From Bacilli bacterium (lineage in GTDB: Bacteria; Bacillota_I; Bacilli_A; RFN20; CAG-631): a stretch of DNA of 64,000 nucleotides. Below are positions 55,231 to 63,816 of this stretch, piece by piece. The stretch spans positions 1-64,000 of the forward strand of contig CAAEBM010000035.1 of NCBI GenBank assembly GCA_900754115.1, given 5' to 3'. Under the pieces are notes generated by a model. It saw only the letters and a list, made by a program, of their open reading frames with translations. It ran no database searches and had not been told where the DNA came from. How positions within the stretch are numbered: position 1 is the first letter of the stretch; each line of letters begins with the position of its first letter. Position numbers and translations under genes: made by a program.

Positions 55231-56232
55231 TTAATCTTTTTCAGCAAACAATTTGCTTGCAATCTTTGAAAATACTAAAACAAATAATAACAACACAACG
55301 GATAAGGCCGAAGCATATCCCAATTCATTTCGAATAAACGCATAGTCATTCATATGAGGCAAAATCGTTTGTGCAGAATTTTGAGGTGTCGGGTTAGAAC
55401 CGGACAAGTCAACTGCCAAAGTTCCTGACGACATTGCTCCAGTAATAGACATAATTGCACTAAAGAACATTGCCCCTTTCATTTGGGGAATGGTGACATA
55501 AATGGTTTCTTGGAAACGATTCTTAATTCCATCAATATGAGCGGCTTCAAATAATTCTTGATCTAGATTACATAAAGAAGCCAAAATAGACAAGAAACCA
55601 ATTCCAAATGAACTCCACAAAGCAACAAAAATGGTAATAGTTAATAAATATTGTGGATTGGTCAACCATGCAATCGGTGCATTAATAATTCCTAGATTCA
55701 TCAATGCCGCATTGAGGTAACCAAACTGGTCACCCGAGAAAACCGATTTCCAAATGACTCCGACAAATACACTACCAGCTAAAGATGGTGTATATACGAT
55801 TAAAGCTAAAACTGTTCGTATTCCTCTTGGTAATTGTGCTAGCATCCAAGCAACGATGAAGGATAAAATATAACCTCCTGGTCCAACGATGATAGCAAAC
55901 TTTAATGTTTGAGGAACGACATACATCATGAATTCTCGATCTCGAGTAAACATATCAATATAGTTTTGTAATCCGATAAATCTCGGTGTATCAATAGCAT
56001 TATAATAAGTCAAAGAAAGTAAAGCGGACATAAATACGGGAATAGCAATAAAGATAATGAATAAAGCCGCAAAAGGTAAAACTAACCAAAATGCACTCCA
56101 GGCGGAACCATTAATACCACTCGTCTTATGTGTCTTTTTCTTCTTTTTTACTTTATCGACATTTCTAACGGTCTTGTAGCCATTAATACTTCTACGAGAC
56201 ATAGAAATTGCCGCATTCTGAGAAGTACTCAT
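55231..56232 (-). CDS. Carbohydrate ABC permease (MalF type), first pair
   Basis: 333 aa. After a basic N-terminal lead of about 45 residues there are six helices (SAFWLVLPFAALFIIFIAIP first). The EAA loop is LFEAAHIDGIKNRFQETIYV. AGGAGG lies 8 nt before ATG. It directly follows the large solute-binding protein gene, which is the natural partner of this pair. Confidence 0.92.
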   Translation of the reverse strand: MSTSQNAAISMSRRSINGYKTVRNVDKVKKKKKTHKTSGINGSAWSAFWLVLPFAALFIIFIAIPVFMSALLSLTYYNAIDTPRFIGLQNYIDMFTRDREFMMYVVPQTLKFAIIVGPGGYILSFIVAWMLAQLPRGIRTVLALIVYTPSLAGSVFVGVIWKSVFSGDQFGYLNAALMNLGIINAPIAWLTNPQYLLTITIFVALWSSFGIGFLSILASLCNLDQELFEAAHIDGIKNRFQETIYVTIPQMKGAMFFSAIMSITGAMSSGTLAVDLSGSNPTPQNSAQTILPHMNDYAFIRNELGYASALSVVLLLFVLVFSKIASKLFAEKD

Positions 56233-56250
56233 TTTATTGTTCCTCCTATT

Positions 56251-59200
56251 CTAAATTGGGCAAGAATTGGAATTTGGATTTCCTGTTGTAATATGATTTT
56301 TATAATTGCTGATACATTCCAAAATCCAATCATAGGAGCGAATCTTATATTCTCTAGTTCCTTGATTTTTTGTAGTATCATAATACCCAAATTCTTCCAT
56401 TTTTCTTTGAATTTCTCTATCGATTATGACTTTATTTAAATCTACCGCATTGGATACCGACATTTTTTCTGTAGCTGAGCCACTACTTGCGCGTCCTAAT
56501 ACAACGCTATTCCAAATGTCCGAAATTCCTCTTTGTATCATGTATTGACCAGGTAATTGTTGTAAATCAATAATCCATTTTTGCGCTTCTAACATGACTT
56601 CACGAACATCACTATCAATTAATAATTCTTGCGCAGCTTCCGTGTTTGCACTAAACCAAACAAAAGAAGGACCATACATGTTTTGTAATGTTTCTGCATA
56701 TTCTATTTGAACATCCGTAGACATCCACCATTTATTAAATTCCCAAGCTTCTTCTATTTTTTTCGATTTGCTAAATATTAGCGAAGTGGTTCCATTTGAA
56801 ATGTACCATCTAGAAATTTCATCTGGTGTTCCATCACCATTTAAGTCTTTACAAGTTCCATCAGCGATAGAACAATTTTGTCTTACTCCTGGTGGTAAAG
56901 TGACTTCCCAATTTCCTACTAGTTCAGGAGCAACATATTTCAAAGATAAATAGGTAGATAAATCACCAATTCCAAGTGGAATAGAACCATATCTGAAAGA
57001 ATTAAAGAAATTTGCAACTTCTGTTGGTAAAGCATAAATTGTATATAGATCCGTTAAGGTTTGTAATCCTTTTAAACTTTCTTCACTTCTTAAATCAATA
57101 GAATACCCATCATCACTGTATAATTTTCCACCATATTGAAGAATCATTTGTACAGTGCTAGAAAGTGGTTTTAAGGAAGTAGAAACACTTGCAGGATAAT
57201 AAAAATTCATTCCATACATTTGTAATTGTGGTAACAAGTTGACTAAATCATCCCAAGTTTCTGGTAAAGAAATAGCCGTATTTTCTTGTTTTAAAGAATC
57301 AATAATATCAGTACGAGCAAATAAAACTTGAGAAGTTGAAGTTTCTGGTAAACCATAAATTTTATCTTGATATAAATTAGACATTAACTGCCCAGCAGGA
57401 ACCATGCTTGCATATTCCCAGAAATCATCAAAATCACTTAATGGATAGGAAGCATTTCCCCGTAAAGCAAATTCAAAGGCAAGTCCAGCTGTCACTCCTA
57501 ATGCTAAATCTGGAGTTTGATTTGCTGCATTCGCTAAAATTAAGTTTTGTTCACTCGGCATTTGACGAATATTGACTTCAATTCCGGTTTGAGGAGTAAA
57601 ATATTGGTTTGCCATCGTTTGCATAATTTCGATGTAATTTACAGAGCGATTGACCCAAACATTCAATTGATTTTCATCTAATTCTGTCTTATACCGGCTA
57701 GAAGTAAAGGTATCCAACAACGTTGTCATACTATTTTTAAAGTTTTCCCATCCTGATGCATTCGCACGTGGGATTTGAGTTTCGTCATTGGTTAAATAAA
57801 TCATATCTAATGTCATGTTTGTCGAAATCATCATATTTGCTGTATCTGCTACTAATTTTGCCAAGCAAGAATCACCAGAAGAAAATTTATTTAAGTTATT
57901 AGGGATATTGTCTGGTTTTTTGATTAAAGATTCAATTAATTGTGTCATTCTTGGGAAATAAGACAATAGCATTGAACTTTTATCGACAAAACTGGAAAGA
58001 CGATTGTATTCGTAATAAATAATATCTTTATAGGATTGTAAAACTTCTTCTGTTTCAGGGAAATAACGAGTTAAATTCCATTGACGATTGGTATCAATAG
58101 AAGCTCCAGTCAATTTTCTAATTTCAATTGCAAAATCAGAAATATCATGATAAACAGACATTAAATTGTAATAACTTTCAGCAAAAGGTTCTCTTTCTGA
58201 TTTTAATGTCAATTCATAGGTTTTTCCTGTGTCAAAATAGTAATATAAAACTTGTCCTTCATGGTTTAAAGTTTCATTACTATATCCACTTCCTGTGGTA
58301 TCAAAACGATAATTTTTAAATTCTTTAAAAGGGATTTCTCCATTAATGTAAATTGAACGATAAACAGGAGCTTGGTTCGTTCCATTATAATAGTGTAAAG
58401 TAATCGGATATAAACCTTTTTCAGTCACTTCAATTTTCCATGTTGCGCTTTGTCCAGCATTATCCCAACCATCTAAAATATTGAGCATTTTTTTATGACT
58501 ATCATAAGGTTGTACTGTAGCTGACATTTCTGTTGCTAAACGCACGGATTTTGTATTTTTGTAATCATATTCAATTGCATTAATTTTATAAGTTCCTGTT
58601 CCATAATTATGATCTACACTTGCATAATAAGAAGTGTAATCTTGTAAAGGAGCATAAGGAACGATTCTTAAATTAGAAACATACATCATTTCAGATGAAT
58701 TATTTCGTATTGTAATGATTCTTTCATTTTGAAATTCAAAAAGCGCAGGATCAGCAGTATCATACAAATTTGTATTTAATGCAACTTTGGTCCAAGTTCC
58801 ATATCTAGTAGATGTTGGTGCCATTTGATCTCCATATTTATTGGTATAAAAATCAAAGTTTTTATTGCCATTTTCATCTTTTTCTACGTTATCCTTATAT
58901 AAAATTGGCAATTCTATTGAAGAAGCTTGAGCAAATTGCAAAGATCCTCCAATATAGACTCCAATAATTCCCGCACTTTTAAAAGACTCAGTTAAGTAGT
59001 ATTCTAATTCAATGGTATAAAGCCCTCTGGGTAAAGAAGTAGATAAAGTATATCGAGCCTCTCCGCCAGATCCGACTAAAATTGCAACTTCCTCTTTCTT
59101 TTTTCCTGCAATATCTATACTAGGATGGATATTAGTTGTATTTTCATCAGAATCAGGTAACAAACTGGTTTCATGAATTGGATCCACATAACTAGTATAT

Positions 59201-59382
59201 TTATTTAAGAGTTCGTTATAACGATAAATATAATCTGTAGCATCACTTGAGCGTTCAGATAATAAATCAATACTCTTTTGTAGTGTTTCTTCGCTAACAT
59301 CATATGGCTTTACAGCACTACTGCATGAAGTCGCTAAAAAAAGCACGCCAAGGCAGATTAATAATGAACTTTTTTTCCTCAT
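56251..59382 (-). CDS. Large solute-binding lipoprotein with N-terminal carbohydrate-binding-like region
   Basis: 1043 aa, more than twice the normal size. Lipobox ATSC (LFLATSCSS). Residues of about 90-250 and 290-430 each look like a beta-sandwich carbohydrate-binding module (GLYTIELEYYL and GLYPITLHYYNG mark matching strands, suggesting a duplication). A helical linker follows, then from about 570 a family 1-type solute-binding domain (LALGVTAGLAFEFAL, LPETWDDLVNLLPQL, KKIEEAWEFNKWW). It should deliver a sizeable glycan to the first permease pair. AGGAGG precedes ATG. Confidence 0.85.
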   Translation of the reverse strand: MRKKSSLLICLGVLFLATSCSSAVKPYDVSEETLQKSIDLLSERSSDATDYIYRYNELLNKYTSYVDPIHETSLLPDSDENTTNIHPSIDIAGKKKEEVAILVGSGGEARYTLSTSLPRGLYTIELEYYLTESFKSAGIIGVYIGGSLQFAQASSIELPILYKDNVEKDENGNKNFDFYTNKYGDQMAPTSTRYGTWTKVALNTNLYDTADPALFEFQNERIITIRNNSSEMMYVSNLRIVPYAPLQDYTSYYASVDHNYGTGTYKINAIEYDYKNTKSVRLATEMSATVQPYDSHKKMLNILDGWDNAGQSATWKIEVTEKGLYPITLHYYNGTNQAPVYRSIYINGEIPFKEFKNYRFDTTGSGYSNETLNHEGQVLYYYFDTGKTYELTLKSEREPFAESYYNLMSVYHDISDFAIEIRKLTGASIDTNRQWNLTRYFPETEEVLQSYKDIIYYEYNRLSSFVDKSSMLLSYFPRMTQLIESLIKKPDNIPNNLNKFSSGDSCLAKLVADTANMMISTNMTLDMIYLTNDETQIPRANASGWENFKNSMTTLLDTFTSSRYKTELDENQLNVWVNRSVNYIEIMQTMANQYFTPQTGIEVNIRQMPSEQNLILANAANQTPDLALGVTAGLAFEFALRGNASYPLSDFDDFWEYASMVPAGQLMSNLYQDKIYGLPETSTSQVLFARTDIIDSLKQENTAISLPETWDDLVNLLPQLQMYGMNFYYPASVSTSLKPLSSTVQMILQYGGKLYSDDGYSIDLRSEESLKGLQTLTDLYTIYALPTEVANFFNSFRYGSIPLGIGDLSTYLSLKYVAPELVGNWEVTLPPGVRQNCSIADGTCKDLNGDGTPDEISRWYISNGTTSLIFSKSKKIEEAWEFNKWWMSTDVQIEYAETLQNMYGPSFVWFSANTEAAQELLIDSDVREVMLEAQKWIIDLQQLPGQYMIQRGISDIWNSVVLGRASSGSATEKMSVSNAVDLNKVIIDREIQRKMEEFGYYDTTKNQGTREYKIRSYDWILECISNYKNHITTGNPNSNSCPI

Positions 59383-59406
59383 ACTATTCCTCCTAAAATG
59401 ACAAAC

Positions 59407-59435
59407 ACGAGAATAGGATAATCTCCTATTCTCGT
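59407..59435. other. Stable intergenic stem-loop between the two binding-protein genes
   Basis: ACGAGAATAGG pairs perfectly with CCTATTCTCGT (11 bp, 7-nt loop). The T run after it on minus is poor (GTTTGTCATTTT). It is more likely a partial terminator or mRNA-stabilising hairpin that keeps the upstream binding-protein message abundant. Confidence 0.6.
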
Positions 59436-59441
59436 TTATTA

Positions 59442-61169
59442 TTAAACTACTCTATCTCTGACATCCCAATCTTCTGGTAATTGATAGTAAGATCTCATTT
59501 GTTCTTCCAAATAAGACCATCCACGTTCAGTAACAGAATTAATATTATCACTCCATGTACTTAATTGTGAACGAACTGAACTAACCCATGTAACAGAACC
59601 AGCAGCAGCATCATAATAGTACCGCTTATTCCATTCTTCAAAGACACTTTGTGTCCCCCCCGTAGCGGTTGGAATATTCCATGGATAATAAGTTCCTGAA
59701 CAAACGATGTAATCTCCTTCACTATACATTTCTAAGACTTTTGCAAATCCAGGCTTTTCATCTGTAAAAGTAGGATAGTTATCAAAGAAATATTGTAATT
59801 GTGTTTCGTATTCATCTGTCACACCTTCTGCGCTAGAAGGTAAAGTATAAGTTTGCCCATTTTCATCTAATTTACTTAAAACTGGGAGACCTTTAATTGC
59901 ACCTTTTACTACTTCAGAACTTGTTTCTGTTCCTCTTGTCCATTCAATTTCTGAAGCGGCTTTAATGGAACGTGGATCTGAAACCATAAATGTTGCAAAG
60001 TAAGCAGCAGCTTCTTCTGCTTGACGTTGCTTTTCTGTACAATTTTCTTTTCCTGTTGCATCTAATGGACATTGATTTCCAATTGTTAAAGCGCCAAACA
60101 TTGCTCCAAGAGTTAATTCACCATCAGAGTCAATAGCAGGATATGGATAGTAGTCAAAGTGATCTTCTGTTCCTGCTAATACTGCTTTTTGAGAAACTCC
60201 ACCGATACTATAAGGGGAATCTAATTGCACTTTAACAAAATCGGTTGTAAACATTTCAGTAACTTCCCAACTATCCCATTCTGTATTGTTTGGATGTTTT
60301 GTATCGGTAACAGATGAAGTTGGGACAAACATCGTATTATTTTTTGCCCAATTGCTTTCCATTTCAAGTAGTTTAATCGTTTCAGGTGTATCTAAATCTA
60401 CTTCTTTTCCGTCAATATAGTTTCTATAAATGCTTGGAGAAATGAAATTGTTTAAATCGCCATATAGACGAACAGCTCCTGCTCTACCACCATTTTGTCC
60501 TGTCACTCCATTGGAAATGATTTGATCTAAAGCATCTAAAGTCCACTCTTCAGCAGTAGGTTCAGGCATTTCTTCCATATAAATATTTTCAATTAAATGA
60601 GTATTGACATAAATTCCACAAGGATAAACTCCATAAGGAACGGCCGCTTGGAATCCACCATAATTGAAATATTTCAACAAATCATCGCTGACATAATCAT
60701 AAAGTGGGAAATTATCTGTATATTTGGAAAAGTCGGCGATTAATCCATTTTCTAATTGATAAGGCACATCACTAACGTGGTGAATAATGTGTGGAGGTCT
60801 TTGGTTATGACTTTCAATATAACTTTGGAAGTTATCAGTATAACTAGGAACATAACCTGTTCCATTTCCACTAATTACGTTGATGTTAATGTTAGGATAA
60901 ATCTTTTTAAATTCTCTAGCAGCAGCGAAAAATAACGCTTGAGAACCATCGATGATATCTGAAGCCACATAACGATCACTTCCAGCATCTCTCCAAGTTC
61001 CTGTTTGACCATAAATGTACATGAAGACGTCTAAATCGCCTTCATATTCTAACACAGGATCCCAGCCGGCAATCGGATTGCCTTGTTTTTTCTCTTCCGT
61101 CTTTTTACAACCTGTCATTGATGTAAGCGTTAACAAAATCGGTAAAGCCAATAAGTATTTCTTTTTCAT
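59442..61169 (-). CDS. Extracellular solute-binding lipoprotein (sugar ABC)
   Basis: 575 aa. Lipobox MTGC (LTLTSMTGCKK). A family 1-type solute-binding fold is suggested by YPNININVISGNGTGYVPSY, NGLIADFSKY, GGFQAAVPYGVYPCGIYVNT and a late FATFMVSDPRSIKAASE. Longer than most members (about 430). It contains a G7 run in the coding strand (59655-59661), encoding Gly-Gly with its flanks. It may serve the second permease pair at the far end of the locus. A hairpin follows the gene. Confidence 0.88.
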   Translation of the reverse strand: MKKKYLLALPILLTLTSMTGCKKTEEKKQGNPIAGWDPVLEYEGDLDVFMYIYGQTGTWRDAGSDRYVASDIIDGSQALFFAAAREFKKIYPNININVISGNGTGYVPSYTDNFQSYIESHNQRPPHIIHHVSDVPYQLENGLIADFSKYTDNFPLYDYVSDDLLKYFNYGGFQAAVPYGVYPCGIYVNTHLIENIYMEEMPEPTAEEWTLDALDQIISNGVTGQNGGRAGAVRLYGDLNNFISPSIYRNYIDGKEVDLDTPETIKLLEMESNWAKNNTMFVPTSSVTDTKHPNNTEWDSWEVTEMFTTDFVKVQLDSPYSIGGVSQKAVLAGTEDHFDYYPYPAIDSDGELTLGAMFGALTIGNQCPLDATGKENCTEKQRQAEEAAAYFATFMVSDPRSIKAASEIEWTRGTETSSEVVKGAIKGLPVLSKLDENGQTYTLPSSAEGVTDEYETQLQYFFDNYPTFTDEKPGFAKVLEMYSEGDYIVCSGTYYPWNIPTATGGTQSVFEEWNKRYYYDAAAGSVTWVSSVRSQLSTWSDNINSVTERGWSYLEEQMRSYYQLPEDWDVRDRVV

Positions 61170-61191
61170 TTAAATTCTCCTTTCTTATTTT

Positions 61192-62622
61192 TTATTTGCT
61201 CACGACTAGAATTGTATTCATTACTAATCTTGAATTTTCAGTAAAGTAAGCTTCTCCATAATCACTTGAACGTACTTTTACTGTCATCACATTGTTTTGA
61301 TTAATTAATAATTGAGTTGATCCTCCACCATCAAAGTTAGCAGCATTATAAGCACCATAATAACGCATTAAATCAGCTAATTCTGTAAGATTAACTCCTG
61401 TATTCACTTCTGCTTTTTTACCATATTCTAAATCTTCAATAGAAACGATGATGACTTTACCATCATTTTTAACACCAATTGCTGTTCTAGGAACACGGCT
61501 TTTTGCTCCGTTTGAAGTTTCTTGTGAAACTGTACTTGCCAATTTTCCTTCTTCTACTAATGAATGGCGAGCACCTAAAATTGTGTCATAATAATTCCAT
61601 ACGCCATCAACAGACTTTGTAAAGCCAACTGTAATTTGTGTATTTAATTGAATTCTTTCTTCTAAATCTTTTTCCACTACAAGATAAGTCGTATTTCTTG
61701 AAGGACTGAAACGTTGTGTTCCACTTACATTGATAATGTCGGTGACATGGGCTTTTAAAACGTTGTTCACTAAAGAAGCTTTTGTTAACTCATAAACTGT
61801 ACGATTTGAAACACTGATATCTTTTTGATAAATCCAACCATTAGTATTATCAGAAACAGAATCAATTGTTACATCAAATAACTCACTCGTGCAATCTGGA
61901 TTATAAATTTCTAAGCCATAACTTAATTTTGCTTCAACATTTTCTGATTGTACTTTTGATTTCGTCATTGTAGCAATTTGTGCTTGATTACCACTCACAC
62001 CAAATAAATAAGGGGAACTGACAGGAACGTCATTGTAATCGACATTATGTCCTGTTTTTAAAATGACTCCATCTTTAACGAAAGCGTTTACAGGCAAAGC
62101 GCCAAAAAAGTCAGCATTGGTAGCCATATAAACTTGTCTGTCTGGATTATCTTCTTGCCAAGCATTCACTTGGTTAATAATTTTTGCTTTGGTTGAATAA
62201 GCAGCTGTATTCGTTGAATTATTTGCTGTACCAGCAACAATGGCTGCTTTATTCAAATCAACTTCTGTAAAATAAGCTGTAATGTGATTTCCTGTAGAAA
62301 TCGTTGTCAAATCATACTCTACTTTATAAAGTTCAACGCCATCGGCTAATGTAGCATTTAATTCTTTGCTATAAGAAGATTCGTTAAACGTCGTAGGAGT
62401 ATAATCTTCCTCTTCTGGATAAGTAATAGGAGTGGCTTTAGAATTACAAAATTCACACTCTGCAGGAGGAACATTGGGTTCATCACTGCTGCTACTACTA
62501 TCAGAAATAGGAGGATTTGTAGGATTAGAACTAATAGAATTAGAATTGTTGGAATTATCAGCGCACCCAACAACAAAAGTTAATAAAAAAATGGATAAAA
62601 ATAAATACTTTTTTTTCTTCAT
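61192..62622 (-). CDS. Phosphodiester glycosidase (NAGPA-domain) lipoprotein
   Basis: 476 aa. Lipobox VVGC, then a Ser/Asn/Pro-rich linker to about residue 55 and one Cys-x-x-Cys. The rest matches the phosphodiester glycosidase (NAGPA, DUF2233) family: YMATNADFFG, a core around VPRTAIGVKNDGKVIIVSIE, and the diagnostic AANFDGGGSTQLLI. Human NAGPA removes GlcNAc from GlcNAc-1-P-mannose; bacterial members cleave sugar-phosphodiesters in exopolysaccharides. First gene of the nine-gene locus, so it may process the substrate at the cell surface before uptake. Confidence 0.88.
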   Translation of the reverse strand: MKKKKYLFLSIFLLTFVVGCADNSNNSNSISSNPTNPPISDSSSSSDEPNVPPAECEFCNSKATPITYPEEEDYTPTTFNESSYSKELNATLADGVELYKVEYDLTTISTGNHITAYFTEVDLNKAAIVAGTANNSTNTAAYSTKAKIINQVNAWQEDNPDRQVYMATNADFFGALPVNAFVKDGVILKTGHNVDYNDVPVSSPYLFGVSGNQAQIATMTKSKVQSENVEAKLSYGLEIYNPDCTSELFDVTIDSVSDNTNGWIYQKDISVSNRTVYELTKASLVNNVLKAHVTDIINVSGTQRFSPSRNTTYLVVEKDLEERIQLNTQITVGFTKSVDGVWNYYDTILGARHSLVEEGKLASTVSQETSNGAKSRVPRTAIGVKNDGKVIIVSIEDLEYGKKAEVNTGVNLTELADLMRYYGAYNAANFDGGGSTQLLINQNNVMTVKVRSSDYGEAYFTENSRLVMNTILVVSK

Positions 62623-62647
62623 ATTTTTTCTCCTTTTCTAAAGTAAT

Positions 62648-62669
62648 AAATAAATATTCATATTTATTT
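62648..62669. promoter_or_regulatory. Candidate operator palindrome of the glycan locus
   Basis: AAATAAATAT-TC-ATATTTATTT, a perfect 10-bp inverted repeat, just downstream of the predicted transcription start and before the ribosome site. It suits a dimeric repressor, or folds as a 5' leader hairpin. AT-rich DNA yields such repeats by chance, so confidence is limited. Confidence 0.35.
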
Positions 62670-62683
62670 CGATTTCCTCCATT

Positions 62684-62692
62684 ATTATATCA
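62684..62692 (-). promoter_or_regulatory. Extended -10 promoter of the nine-gene locus
   Basis: On minus: TGATATAAT, about 60 nt before the first ATG. No other good promoter was seen further down the locus. Confidence 0.65.
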
Positions 62693-62777
62693 TAAACTAT
62701 AAATAAAAAACTATAAAAAAATATATTTTTTATTTTTTTAAAAATTTCTGCAAAAAACATAGCAAAAAATTGATTTT

Positions 62778-63767
62778 TTATTCGTTTTTTGTTATGTTTT
62801 CCTGTTCTATATCCTGCAAAATCTTTAATAGTTCAGCAAACGAAGTGATTAAAGAAACTTTTTTTCTGATTTGAGCGGATTGTTTAAAATCTTTTAAAAA
62901 CCATCCTGCATGTTGTCTTAATTCTCTAATAGCCACATTTTCTCCTTTTAACTCAATTAAATCTAGTGCGTATGATTTCAAGATTTGAATTTTTGTTTGC
63001 AACGTTAAAGGAGGTAAAAGTTTACCTGTTTTTAAATATTGCTGAATTTGTTGAAAAATATAAGGGTTTCCATAAGAAGCTCTGCCAATCATTACCGCTT
63101 CGCATTTTGTTAATTCTAAAACTTCTTTGGCTTTTTGGGGAGTTGTAATATCTCCATTGACGATAATTGGAAAATCTTTTAATTGTTCTTTAATTTCTTT
63201 AATGATCGAATAATTGACCGTCCCTTGGTATAAATCTGATTTTGTTCTGCCATGAATTGCTAAAGCGCTAGCTCCCGCCTCTTTTATTTTTGTAGCCACT
63301 TCTAACGCATTAATATGTTGATGATCCCATCCTATACGAATTTTAACAGTTACAGGTTTTTTTACGTTTTCAACGATAGTTTTGACTGTATCATAAATCC
63401 GTTGTGGATCTAATAAATAAGCACTCCCCGCATGCGATTTTAAAATTTTTGGGACGGAACATCCCATATTGATGTCAATAATATCGGCATCCGTGTTTTG
63501 GTCGACAAATTTCGCTGCATAAAGTAATGTTTCTAAATCTCCGCCAAAGATTTGAATAGCTATAGGATGTTCTTGTTTATCGATTTTTGTTAAAGCAAGT
63601 GTCTTTTTGTCGTGATAATATAACCCTTTGTCACTAATCATTTCGCTATAGACCAAAGAGGCTTGATATTGTTTACATATTTTGCGATAAGCTAAATTGG
63701 TCACTCCAGCCATCGGCGCTAAAACAACTTGTCCTTCAATTTTTACATTTCCAATATAAAATGCCAT
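62778..63767 (-). CDS. dusB: tRNA-dihydrouridine synthase (DusB type)
   Basis: 329 aa flavoenzyme that reduces uridines in tRNA. APMAGVTNLAYR at the FMN end, IDINMGCSVPKI (catalytic Cys; Ser replaces the usual Pro after it), AIHGRTKSDLYQG and VMIGRASYGNPYIF are typical of DusB. AAGGAGG lies upstream of ATG. It is downstream of serS on the same strand, separated by a terminator. Confidence 0.93.
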   Translation of the reverse strand: MAFYIGNVKIEGQVVLAPMAGVTNLAYRKICKQYQASLVYSEMISDKGLYYHDKKTLALTKIDKQEHPIAIQIFGGDLETLLYAAKFVDQNTDADIIDINMGCSVPKILKSHAGSAYLLDPQRIYDTVKTIVENVKKPVTVKIRIGWDHQHINALEVATKIKEAGASALAIHGRTKSDLYQGTVNYSIIKEIKEQLKDFPIIVNGDITTPQKAKEVLELTKCEAVMIGRASYGNPYIFQQIQQYLKTGKLLPPLTLQTKIQILKSYALDLIELKGENVAIRELRQHAGWFLKDFKQSAQIRKKVSLITSFAELLKILQDIEQENITKNE

Positions 63768-63792
63768 ATAATCCTCCTTTTCCTTGTAATTA

Positions 63793-63816
63793 AAAATGCA
63801 CGTTAAGGTGCATTTT
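63793..63816 (-). terminator. Terminator after serS
   Basis: AAAATGCAC-(6 nt)-GTGCATTTT followed by TTA on minus. The stem touches the serS stop codon. Confidence 0.85.
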
